This document shows positions 1 through 7,077 of a stretch of 44,181 nt of DNA, piece by piece. How positions within the stretch are numbered: position 1 is the stretch's first letter; each line of letters opens with the position of its first letter. The notes under the pieces were generated by a model that saw only the letters and a program-made list of their open reading frames with translations, was not told the DNA's origin and searched no databases. Made by a program: the position numbers and the translations under genes. Origin of the DNA: an uncultured Clostridia bacterium (GTDB lineage Bacteria > Bacillota > Clostridia > Christensenellales > Aristaeellaceae); NCBI GenBank assembly GCA_937907055.1, contig CALCTW010000094.1:1-44181 (forward strand), given 5' to 3'.

Positions 1-1
1 G

Positions 2-1966
2 AACGGGAACTTCCTCCTGGAGCGGGAGATCGGCGCCGGCGGAATGGGCGGCGTCTACATGGGGCGCGACAAGATGCTCGACCGCCCGGTCGCCGTCAAG
101 GTCATGCTGAAGGAGTTCGGCGCCGACCCGGAATTCGTCGAGAAGTTCAAGCGCGAGGCGCAGTCCGCGGCGAAGCTGATCCATCCGAACATTGCGCAGG
201 TCTATTCCTACGGCATCTGCGACGGCATGCCGTACATGGCGATGGAGCTTGCCGCGGGCGGTTCGCTTTTCTCGATCATGAACGCGAACACAGGCAAAAC
301 CGATGTCGCGCGTGTCATCAAGATCTGCCAGCAGGTCGCACAGGCGCTTCAGTGCGCATCGGACCAGGGGTTCGTTCACGGCGATGTGAAGCCGGAGAAC
401 ATCCTGCTCGACTCCAACGGGAATGCGAAGCTCGTGGACTTCGGTCTCGCCGGGATGCAGAAGGACACGGACGAGATCTGGGGTACGCCGTACTACATCT
501 CCCCCGAGAAGGTGAAGAAGGAACCCGTTGACTTCCGGGCCGACATGTACTCGCTGGGCGGGACCCTCTACCACGCCCTGACCGGCGTCGCCCCGTTCGA
601 GGGAGAGGACTCGATTGCCGTCGTGAAGAAACGTTTTGAGGGCATGCCGCGCAAGCCGAGTGAGATCCGTCCGGAGCTCACGCCGGCCATCGACAACCTC
701 GTGATGACGATGCTCGCCCTCAACAAGGAAGACCGGTTCCCGAGCTTCGAGGCGTTGCTTGCGGCCTTTAAGAACGTCCTGACGACCGGTCTGACGTCGA
801 AGCTGAGCCCGCAGTCTCCTTCGTCAACAGTCTCCGCTGCTGGAGGTCCCCGTCGCATGACGACCGTTCGCGGCCGTCGCATGATGATGAAGCGTCCCGG
901 CAGCACGACCGTCAGGAAACTTGACGAGGAGGATGACGAAGAGCCGGAAGGCAACAAGAAGCGTTCTCGCGCCCATGTTGACGAGGACGACGAGGAGGAA
1001 GGCGGCAATCTCGGAGCGAAGGTCTTCGGGACCGTTGCCGGCGTCATCTTGCTCGTTGCGGCGGTTATCGGCGGCCTGGTTTGGTATCAGATTGCCGACA
1101 AGAAGTCGCGGGCTGCGGAGGAACAGGCGCAGATTACGGCTGGCATCGAAAAGGCGCGTGCCGCCATCCGTGACACGATGTCCAACGCTCGCAAGTTCGC
1201 AGACGAGTTCGACACCTTTGCCGCGCAAGCCACAGCCGAATGCGAGAAACCGACGAAACGGCTGATGAGTCTGCTTCCGGATGATGTCGGTTCGCAGCTG
1301 AAGCCCGGACCGACACAGGAACTTCTCGATGCCATCGCTTCGACGAACGCGGCGCAACAGGCCGCAGCCGGGGCGGCAACAACGAATGACGTCGCGACGG
1401 CTGCGGCTGCGACCATGCAGAAGATGGCCGAGGTGATGAAGGACGCGATGGCGGCGATGACGGCTATGCCTAAGTTCCGTGAGCCGACGGAAGAGGAAAA
1501 GGACCCCGCTTCGCCCGAAGGCGAGGCTTATATCAAGGCCCGTCAGGCATTCATGGAAGAGCAGATGAAGAACCTGCAGAACAAGTTGCGGAATCCTAAA
1601 GCTGAAGAGGCTTCCACGGATGCTACAACTTCCGCAGAGTCGGCATCCGCCCCAGCGGCCGAGAAGAAAGATTCGAAGACCTCGGATTTCGATCAGGCGG
1701 TCATCGCCATGAACGACCTTTGGGAACGCGCATACGGATGCCAGGCGTGTGCCATTCGCATCCGTGTTGCTGCTGACGCGGTCGTCAAGACCTGCGAAGA
1801 GGCCGACTCGATCAGGGACCTGACGCAGGCGAACATGGAAAAGCTTGCCGATCTCTCGCGGGTGGTGGTTGAGAAGTTCGAACAGTTGAAGGTGTCCAAG
1901 GACGTCGAATTTGTCCGCAAGGCCATCGCGTTCATCAAGACCAAGGGCGCCAAGACGATTGAACAG
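2..1966 (+). CDS. Membrane-anchored serine/threonine protein kinase (5' partial, no own stop)
   Basis: The frame is already open at base 2 and the glycine loop (EIGAGGMGGVY) straddles the first in-window ATG at 44, so the true start lies before the window. Counting from that ATG, a Hanks-type kinase domain covers about residues 1-260: VAVKVML lysine, catalytic loop VHGDVKPEN, metal-binding DFG (LVDFGLAG) and activation segment GTPYYISPEK. The usual HRD is HGD, so this is a non-RD kinase with intact Asp and Asn. An acidic Asp/Glu linker (about 300-322) is followed by one transmembrane helix (about 325-348) and a long Ala/Met/Lys-rich, probably helical, outer domain. Such architecture suggests envelope signalling. 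Composition and domain style differ from everything after 2120. The frame continues without a stop into an endonuclease III tail, which I take as an assembly joint, so the kinase's own C-terminus is unknown. Confidence 0.85.
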
Positions 1967-2119
1967 ACCGAGAAGCAGATCTGTGCCCTGATCCCCCCGG
2001 AGGAATGGTACTTTGCTCATCACGCGCTGATCCTGCACGGACGCCGTGTATGTCATTCCCAGCGCCCTGACTGCGCCGGATGCGCCCTCAGGGAACTTTG
2101 CGAACATCCCGAACCGTGA
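1967..2119 (+). CDS. nth: Endonuclease III C-terminal fragment (iron-sulfur loop)
   Basis: The last ~50 residues of the kinase reading frame are the tail of endonuclease III, the DNA glycosylase/AP lyase for oxidised pyrimidines. It shows the family block IPPEEWYFAHHALILHGRR followed by the [4Fe-4S] cysteine pattern C-X6-C-X2-C-X5-C (Cys670, 677, 680, 686 counted from base 44). The helix-hairpin-helix, catalytic Lys and catalytic Asp of Nth are absent because about three quarters of the protein is missing. A terminator follows 37 bases after the TGA stop. The fragment belongs with the downstream Clostridia-type sequence. The join with the kinase lies between roughly 1940 and 1975 and cannot be fixed more closely without reads. 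Confidence 0.8.
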   Translation, partial: TEKQICALIPPEEWYFAHHALILHGRRVCHSQRPDCAGCALRELCEHPEP

Positions 2120-2156
2120 TCATCAGGATCCGGAAAAGGAATATATCAGATGACTG

Positions 2157-2194
2157 AGGATGGTCCGGATCCGTCTCCGGACCGTCCTTTTTTT
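2157..2194 (+). terminator. Rho-independent terminator after nth
   Basis: A 12-bp stem (2157-2168 with 2177-2188, one G-T pair) closes an 8-base loop and runs into seven T residues. It ends transcription of the nth gene whose tail precedes it. Confidence 0.9.
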
Positions 2195-2236
2195 GTACTT
2201 GCGCGGAAAACAGGCGCGTAAAGCGACATTCCTGTG

Positions 2237-2242
2237 TATAAT
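2237..2242 (+). promoter_or_regulatory. Probable -10 element of the acetyltransferase gene
   Basis: A perfect TATAAT lies 33 bases before the GNAT start codon and downstream of the nth terminator. I see no good -35 hexamer at the usual 16-18 base distance. Confidence 0.5.
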
Positions 2243-2274
2243 ACTTGCATCCTGACCGAAAGGAGGCGGACGAT

Positions 2275-2832
2275 ATGACGATCCGTCAGGCCACTGAGGC
2301 AGACGCGGAAGCGCTGGTCGCGATCTACGCGCCTTACATCACCGACACTGCCATCACCTTTGAAAATGATATTCCGAGTACAGAGGAGTTCCGCGGCCGG
2401 ATCCGCGCGATCGCGAAAGAATATCCCTATCTGGTCATCGAGGAGGACGGCGTGATCCTGGGCTATGCCTACGCGTCCTGCTTCCATGCCAGAGAAGCCT
2501 ACCGCCATTCTGTGGAGACCAGCATTTATCTGCGGCAGGATACGCGCGGAAGAGGCCTTGGCCGTGTCCTGTACGAAGCGCTGGAAAAAGCGCTGTACCG
2601 GCAGAATGTGTACACGCTCTATGCCTGCATCACACGGGCCGATGACGAGCATGACCCCTATGTGACCAACGCCAGCATCCGTTTTCATGAAAGAAACGGC
2701 TACACGCTGATCGGCAGTCATGACCTGAGCGGTTACAAGTTTGACCGCTGGTATTCCATCGTATGGATGGAAAAGGTAATGCGGGAGCGCGTTGGGCATC
2801 CGGATCCCTTTATTCCCTATGAAAAACTGTGA
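2275..2832 (+). CDS. GNAT N-acetyltransferase, phosphinothricin acetyltransferase-like
   Basis: The 185-residue protein fits the PAT/BAR-like branch of the GNAT superfamily, which moves acetyl from acetyl-CoA to an amine of a small molecule. It opens with MTIRQATEADAEAL and has AIYAPYI near residue 20, typical of this branch. The acetyl-CoA loop is QDTRGRGLGRVLYEAL (motif A, about residues 88-103), and motif B RFHERNGY follows near 140. I chose ATG 2275 because AAAGGAGG sits 8 bases upstream; an in-frame ATG at 2245 has no such site. The gene stands alone between two terminators. The real substrate cannot be told from sequence; many such proteins annotated as phosphinothricin acetyltransferase act on methionine derivatives or other amines. 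Confidence 0.85.
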   Translation: MTIRQATEADAEALVAIYAPYITDTAITFENDIPSTEEFRGRIRAIAKEYPYLVIEEDGVILGYAYASCFHAREAYRHSVETSIYLRQDTRGRGLGRVLYEALEKALYRQNVYTLYACITRADDEHDPYVTNASIRFHERNGYTLIGSHDLSGYKFDRWYSIVWMEKVMRERVGHPDPFIPYEKL

Positions 2833-2853
2833 TTGATCAGGCTTAAACTCTGT

Positions 2854-2893
2854 AAACGGCACCGCCGGAGCGAATCCGGAGATGCCGTTTTTT
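2854..2893 (+). terminator. Rho-independent terminator after the acetyltransferase gene
   Basis: AAACGGCA (2854-2861) pairs with TGCCGTTT (2883-2890), with an inner CCGG/CCGG pairing, and is followed by a run of T. Confidence 0.85.
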
Positions 2894-2964
2894 GCTTGCT
2901 GATTATTAAACGAAAACGAAAAGAAAATGTATGAACAATAAACGAAAGAGAAACGGTACAGCAA

Positions 2965-2993
2965 TTTAAACGCTATAGGGGGTATTCTATAAT
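2965..2993 (+). promoter_or_regulatory. Probable promoter of the SH3b protein gene
   Basis: TTTAAA (2965-2970) and a perfect TATAAT (2988-2993) are separated by 17 bases, giving a leader of about 70 nt before the start codon. The -35 match is only 4 of 6. Confidence 0.55.
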
Positions 2994-3072
2994 AGGCACT
3001 GTCAGGAGGGAAAGGAAACCTGCTGATAAAGAAAGAGAAAGTAAACGCCGAATGGCAAGGAGGAAACCTGTT

Positions 3073-3612
3073 ATGAAAAAGTTTGCTGTGATGATGATGG
3101 CCCTGATGCTCGCGATCCTCGCGATCGTTCCCGTAACCTTTGCTTCTGCTGAAAGCGCGAACAAGACGGTCTATGTTGCCACCTATGACGGCAAGATGCT
3201 GAACCTGCGCGCCGAACCCAACACCGATGCCCGTGTGATCATCAAGATGGGCAACGGCAAGCCGCTGACCATCATCGAGGATGTGAACGCGGTATGGATG
3301 AAGGTCTCCACCAAGTACAACGGCAAGATCGTGAAGGGCTATGTGATGAAGACCTTTGTGCAGGAAACCGATCCCGCGCTGGACCCCCAGGACTTTGTGA
3401 AGGTCAACCGCTTCAAGGTGACTGTTGCCCCTTCCAACGGTGAGACCGGTCATGTGAACCTGCGCGCCAAGGCTTCCACAAGCTCCACCATTCTGGCCTA
3501 TCTGCACAAGGGCGATGTGCTGACTGTAGTTGCCGAAAGCAATGCCTACTATCAGGTACGCACCGCGAACGGCATCAACGGTTATGTGGTCAAGTCCTGC
3601 GTGAATAAGTAA
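3073..3612 (+). CDS. Secreted protein with two bacterial SH3 (SH3b) domains
   Basis: This 179-residue protein begins with a classical Sec signal peptide (MKKFAVMMMALMLAILAIV, then VTFASA with probable cleavage near ASA|ES). Two SH3b repeats follow. The first (about 35-95) has LNLRAEPNTDARVI, the second (about 115-179) has VNLRAKASTSSTILAYL and ends in GYVVKSCVNK. SH3b domains usually bind peptidoglycan or other wall polymers; no catalytic domain is attached, so an accessory or wall-binding role is inferred. AAGGAGG lies 9 bases before ATG 3073, which also starts the signal peptide; the ATG at 3052 would prepend residues that spoil it. The gene is single, with its own promoter and terminator. 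Confidence 0.85.
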   Translation: MKKFAVMMMALMLAILAIVPVTFASAESANKTVYVATYDGKMLNLRAEPNTDARVIIKMGNGKPLTIIEDVNAVWMKVSTKYNGKIVKGYVMKTFVQETDPALDPQDFVKVNRFKVTVAPSNGETGHVNLRAKASTSSTILAYLHKGDVLTVVAESNAYYQVRTANGINGYVVKSCVNK

Positions 3613-3668
3613 TTGATCATCCTGTACTCCTTTACAACCGATGATAAACAGATACAGATGATCCATCA

Positions 3669-3700
3669 CGATCCTTATCGAGCATAAGGATCGTTTTTTT
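3669..3700 (+). terminator. Rho-independent terminator after the SH3b gene
   Basis: Perfect 10-bp stem CGATCCTTAT/ATAAGGATCG (3669-3678, 3684-3693) with a 5-base loop, followed by seven T residues. Confidence 0.95.
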
Positions 3701-3724
3701 GTTTTCTTTTTTGCCGATCCGGTG

Positions 3725-3928
3725 TATAATAACAAAGACCGGATCCCTCAATCGGGCGCGGCACAGCCGTAAACGGGCGAACGACCGGGAACAGGATTTT
3801 CCTTAAAGGCAAAAGGCGCTGTACTTTTTCCTGAAAGCGAAAGGAGGATAAGCACATCTTTTTTCAGATCGGGATCACGTTCTTTCCGCATCTGTTTTTT
3901 TATACGAAAAAAGAAAGGATGAAGAACG
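3725..3928 (+). promoter_or_regulatory. -10 element and ~190-nt leader of the TM1266-like operon
   Basis: A perfect TATAAT (3725-3730) follows the previous terminator and leaves an unusually long leader before the ATG at 3929. The leader holds GC-rich inverted segments near 3750-3795 and two similar A/G-rich stretches (about 3797-3818 and 3825-3847), the second containing a ribosome-binding-like AAAGGAGG with no usable start codon behind it. I looked for the TPP, FMN, SAM, cobalamin and fluoride riboswitch cores and did not find them. No internal terminator is evident. Confidence 0.4.
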
Positions 3929-4204
3929 ATGGAAGACAAAAGGATCGGCTTTATCGGCATCGTGCTGGATGATCTGAATTCTGCCGCGAAGGTGAACAGT
4001 GTGATCGGCGAATATTCCGATATGATCAGCGGACGCATCGGCGTACCGGATCATGAGGAACAGCGCGCCGTCATCGGGTTGCTCATCAAAGGAGATGTCA
4101 GGCGTCTTGGCACTTTCACGGGACGATTGGGGAATATTCCCGGCGTGACCGTCAAAAGCGCCGTAACAAAAGCCAAAGAAAAAGAAACAAAAGGAGAAGA
4201 ATAA
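3929..4204 (+). CDS. TM1266-family putative iron-only hydrogenase system regulator
   Basis: This 91-residue protein matches the small ACT/ferredoxin-like family typified by Thermotoga TM1266, found near [FeFe]-hydrogenase maturation genes and usually annotated as a putative hydrogenase system regulator. Recognisable blocks are RIGFIGIVLDD at the start, EYSDMISGRIGVPDHEE in the middle and TGRLGNIPGVTVKSAVTK near the end. The C-terminus is a short charged tail. An AAAGGA lies upstream of ATG 3929. The gene is followed after only 2 bases by a substrate-binding protein gene, so the two are almost certainly cotranscribed. No hydrogenase or maturase gene is in view, so the link to hydrogenase is by family only; a ligand-sensing role in cofactor or precursor supply is inference. 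Confidence 0.8.
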   Translation: MEDKRIGFIGIVLDDLNSAAKVNSVIGEYSDMISGRIGVPDHEEQRAVIGLLIKGDVRRLGTFTGRLGNIPGVTVKSAVTKAKEKETKGEE

Positions 4205-4206
4205 CC

Positions 4207-5175
4207 ATGAAGAACATGAAGATCTTTGCTCTGTTGACCGCGCTGATCATGCTGATCGCGTGCGTTCCCTCCCTGGCCGAGGAGGCCGCTCCCGTGCGTG
4301 TCGCCGCGCTGAAGGGCCCCACCGGCATGGCTTTTGCCCACATGATGAGCCAGAATGACGGTTCCTATGAATTCACACTGGCCGGTGCTCCCGATGAGCT
4401 GACCGCGGCCGTGATCGGCGGCAGCATCGATATCGCTGCCGTTCCCACCAACCTTGCCTGTGTGCTGCACAACAAGACCGAGGGCAATGTGCAGGGCATG
4501 GCTGTGATCACCGGCGGCATGCTGTACGTGCTGGAAAAGGGCGATTCCGTGCAGGCTGTGACCGATCTGGAAGGAAAGAATGTTCTTTCCGCCGGTCAGG
4601 GCTCTACCCCGGAATATATTTTCAACTTCATCCTGGACGCTGAAGGCGTGAGCGCGAATACGGAATACATGAGCGAGCACAGCGAAGTGGTTTCTCAGGC
4701 GGTGGCCGGTAACGCGGATATCGTGGTGCTGCCCGAGCCTCACGTGACCACCCTGCTGACCAAGGATCCTTCCTTCCGCATCGCGCTGAGCGTGACTGAT
4801 CTGTACGCGCATGCCGCTGCCGAATACGGCTATGCGGACGCCGCGCTGCACATGAGCACCATCATTGTGAACAAGGCCTTTGCTGAGAAGAACCCCGATG
4901 CTGTGGCCAAGTTCATGGCGGATTGTGAAGCTTCCATCCTGTTCACGGTTGAAAATGTTAACGAGGCGGCCAAGGAGATCGTTGAGAACGGCATCATCGC
5001 TTCTGAAGCGGTGGCGGCCTCCGCGCTTCCCAACTGCGCGCTGACCTTCATTACCGGTGACGCCATGAAGACCGCGCTTTCTCCCATGCTGAAGGTGCTG
5101 TTTGATGCCAACCCCAAGTCTGTGGGCGGCAAGCTGCCCGGCGCGGACTTCTTCTTCGGCGCGACGGCTGAATAA
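4207..5175 (+). CDS. ABC transporter substrate-binding protein, NMT1/SsuA-like
   Basis: The 322-residue protein has an N-terminal export signal (MKNMKIFALLTALIML) with a possible lipobox LIAC, so it is probably a lipoprotein; cleavage at SLA|EE is an alternative. The mature part resembles the NMT1/THI5-like periplasmic-binding family: VRVAALKGPTGMAF strand, IDIAAVPTNLA (about 75-85), VTDLEGKNVLSAGQGSTPEY and IVVLPEPHVT. Members bind sulfonates, nitrate, pyrimidine precursors of thiamine or other small ligands; the ligand cannot be read here. It lies 2 bases after the TM1266-like gene, with AAAGGAG before its ATG. No permease or ATPase genes follow; a terminator does, so the protein must work with a transporter encoded elsewhere or act as a sensor. 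Confidence 0.8.
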   Translation: MKNMKIFALLTALIMLIACVPSLAEEAAPVRVAALKGPTGMAFAHMMSQNDGSYEFTLAGAPDELTAAVIGGSIDIAAVPTNLACVLHNKTEGNVQGMAVITGGMLYVLEKGDSVQAVTDLEGKNVLSAGQGSTPEYIFNFILDAEGVSANTEYMSEHSEVVSQAVAGNADIVVLPEPHVTTLLTKDPSFRIALSVTDLYAHAAAEYGYADAALHMSTIIVNKAFAEKNPDAVAKFMADCEASILFTVENVNEAAKEIVENGIIASEAVAASALPNCALTFITGDAMKTALSPMLKVLFDANPKSVGGKLPGADFFFGATAE

Positions 5176-5200
5176 AGAAATAAGCAATCATCAATAAAAG

Positions 5201-5243
5201 ACGCTCTTTCCGGCAGGCCAGGCCCTGCGGAAAGAGCGTTTTT
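5201..5243. terminator. Strong terminator between convergent genes
   Basis: An almost perfect 16-bp stem (5201-5217 with 5224-5239, one bulged G) ends in TTTTT on the + strand. On the opposite strand it is followed by CTTTTATT, so it can serve the convergent deacetylase gene as well. Confidence 0.85.
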
Positions 5244-5299
5244 CTTATGATTCATTTTGCGCGTACAATGACTTTGACAGGATCAAACATCCGAAAAGA

Positions 5300-6589
5300 T
5301 CAGGCCGCGTTTTCTTCTTCGATTGCTTCTTCGATCACATCCTCTTCCGGGATCTCTTCTTCCGTTGCTTCCGCGGGGATCTCATCACCTGTCAGCTGAA
5401 TGTTCTCAAGAAAATCATTCTTTTCCACATCCTCGCCGACCGCGGTGTAATAAAGCCCGAAGACTTTGCTGTTGTACGCGCCGACATCGGTATCCTCGAT
5501 CAGATGATGGCCGTTCTGCTGACTGCGATGGCACAGATAGGCTTCCTGCGCGATCTGAAGACCGGTCTTGCCGCCAAAGGCGGAAAGCGGTTCATTCCAG
5601 CTGACGGTGATGCGGTTTTTATCATACAGATGGATATACAGTTTTTTGACCTGCCAGGGGGCCAAGTCCTTGCTGCGGGCACCGTTATAGTTTTCCTTCG
5701 CGCCCAGTTTGGTGACCACCGTGCAGACCGTGGAAGAAACAGCCTTATGCGCCCCGTGACCGTATTCACCATTCAGATCGTGGGTAACGATCACCTCAGG
5801 CTGATACTTGCGTACGAGCCATGTGAGATAATCCTCCAGATTGGATTCACGCCACGTCTTGAAGATGCCGGACTTGCTGCCGGCGTAAACATCCTTGAAG
5901 CCGGAGGTGGGCATCTGCGGATAATAACGGATGCCGCAGGTCCACAGGCCGTCCAGCAATTCGATCCTGCGCCTCGCGCTGACAGAAGCGATATACGCGA
6001 CCTGCAGCTTCACACCGCGTTCCGTGCCGTAATCCGGGATGAGGCCGCCGAAGAACAGATATTCATCATCCGGATGGGTGGGAATGACCAGAATATCCGC
6101 CTTGCCTTCATAGGGCGTCCACAGCTGCACCCATTCCGGCAGAGCGCCGTCGGAAAAAAGCGTGACTTCACGGATCCCCATCAGTTTTTTGCGGTCTGTG
6201 ACCATGCTCTGCACACGGAAACGCTCATAGCCGTCCAGCGCGACATACTGATTATAGTAATCCGCGTGCAGCAGCTGCACATCCTGCCAGGAACCATCCG
6301 CCGCGGGGATCTGGATCGCGAAATCGACCAGCGTATCCCATTGCAGATAAATTCCGTAGCAGGGAACGCCCTTTTTCATGGTAAAGTCCACATAGCCCTT
6401 CCCGGCATCATCCCATACATTGATGTAGTTGCCGTCTGTCAGGTAGGCTTTATCCTTCTTGTGCGCCGATACGATGATGGACGCGTCAGAGGTGATGATC
6501 TTTGCCTCGTTTTCCGCGCGGGCTGTGAGACAGCCCGCGAGCATGAGGGTAAACAGCAGGAAAAAAAGCAGTGTTAAGCGTTTCTTCAT
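5300..6589 (-). CDS. PIG-L family de-N-acetylase lipoprotein
   Basis: The 429-residue protein belongs to the LmbE/PIG-L zinc-dependent deacetylases, which remove acetyl from N-acetylglucosaminyl groups. The zinc motif is IPTHPDDEYLFFGG, and a second metal/acid-base motif is HDLNGEYGHGAHKA. It starts with MKKRLTLLFFLLFTLMLAGC, a lipobox (LAGC), so it is a lipoprotein on the outer face of the membrane. Between signal and catalytic domain lie about 130 residues that look like a beta-sandwich (discoidin-like) module, and the C-terminus is an acidic Glu-rich tail. I chose ATG 6589 because it begins the signal peptide and GGAG precedes it. A wall or polysaccharide substrate is inferred from location and family. 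Confidence 0.85.
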   Translation of the reverse strand: MKKRLTLLFFLLFTLMLAGCLTARAENEAKIITSDASIIVSAHKKDKAYLTDGNYINVWDDAGKGYVDFTMKKGVPCYGIYLQWDTLVDFAIQIPAADGSWQDVQLLHADYYNQYVALDGYERFRVQSMVTDRKKLMGIREVTLFSDGALPEWVQLWTPYEGKADILVIPTHPDDEYLFFGGLIPDYGTERGVKLQVAYIASVSARRRIELLDGLWTCGIRYYPQMPTSGFKDVYAGSKSGIFKTWRESNLEDYLTWLVRKYQPEVIVTHDLNGEYGHGAHKAVSSTVCTVVTKLGAKENYNGARSKDLAPWQVKKLYIHLYDKNRITVSWNEPLSAFGGKTGLQIAQEAYLCHRSQQNGHHLIEDTDVGAYNSKVFGLYYTAVGEDVEKNDFLENIQLTGDEIPAEATEEEIPEEDVIEEAIEEENAA

Positions 6590-6671
6590 GAATAACTCCG
6601 TTATTGCAATCAATAGTAAAGCCGGAAACATGATGAGAAAAGTTTCTTCCGTCTTGCCGGCCTTGACAGAA

Positions 6672-6708
6672 CAAATAAAAAGGGGGCAGCCAATCGGCCG
6701 CTCCCTTT
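6672..6708 (-). terminator. Rho-independent terminator after the DUF1858 gene
   Basis: On the minus strand AAAGGGAGCGGCC pairs with GGCTGCCCCCTTT (one mismatch, one G-T) around the loop GATT, followed by a T-rich tract. It lies 11 bases beyond the DUF1858 stop. Confidence 0.85.
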
Positions 6709-6719
6709 ACAAAAAGGAC

Positions 6720-6926
6720 TTAAGCCTGTTGTTCAGCCAGGAACTCGTTCAGCTGAGCGACCAGTTCATCCACATTGGAGCCATGAACAGCGCAGGCGTC
6801 CTCCAGAGACTCCTGAATGGAGCAGGGGCAGCCCAGGCAGTGCATACCGAACGCCATGAGGATGCCGGCAGTGCCGCGATTGATATTGAGCACTTCACCG
6901 ATGGTCATTTCCTTCGTGATTTCCAT
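6720..6926 (-). CDS. DUF1858 redox-disulfide protein (hybrid-cluster-protein associated type)
   Basis: This 68-residue protein is the DUF1858 / prismane-associated redox disulfide family. It shows the typical start TKEMTIGEVLN, a middle helix GTAGILMAFGMHC and the cysteine cluster HCLGCPCSIQESLEDAC, which can form a redox disulfide. Family members are small soluble proteins in anaerobes, often near hybrid cluster protein or nitrogen-oxide stress genes; their precise function is not settled. AGGAGGG lies upstream of the ATG. The gene has its own promoter (6979-7007) and terminator, so it is monocistronic. Confidence 0.85.
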   Translation of the reverse strand: MEITKEMTIGEVLNINRGTAGILMAFGMHCLGCPCSIQESLEDACAVHGSNVDELVAQLNEFLAEQQA

Positions 6927-6978
6927 TTAAAATTCCCTCCTGCGGATAAAGACCGCGAAAAAATCATGATACGGGTAC

Positions 6979-7007
6979 AGTTTATGCAATCCCGCGCAAA
7001 ATGTCAA
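6979..7007 (-). promoter_or_regulatory. Promoter of the DUF1858 gene
   Basis: On the minus strand TTGACA (7007-7002) and TAAACT (6984-6979) are separated by exactly 17 bases, a good sigma-A type promoter, about 50 bases before the start codon. Confidence 0.75.
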
Positions 7008-7019
7008 GGAGAATACCGT

Positions 7020-7042
7020 AAAAAGGAGCTGCTCTGAAGCAG
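7020..7042 (-). terminator. Weak terminator after the glycosyltransferase gene
   Basis: On the minus strand CTGCT-TCAG-AGCAG forms a short hairpin, with four bases before a run of five T. Short stem, so uncertain; it sits between the glycosyltransferase stop and the DUF1858 promoter. Confidence 0.4.
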
Positions 7043-7077
7043 GATACCTTTACAGATCCCCGCGGACAACGGATTGA

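Noticed and set aside
2146..3735. Long minus-strand open frame across the acetyltransferase and SH3b genes
   Set aside because: It runs through two terminators and two certain genes and has no recognisable domain.
3731..3928. TPP riboswitch upstream of the NMT1-like gene
   Set aside because: The CTGAGA and GGACC-type thi-box core is absent.
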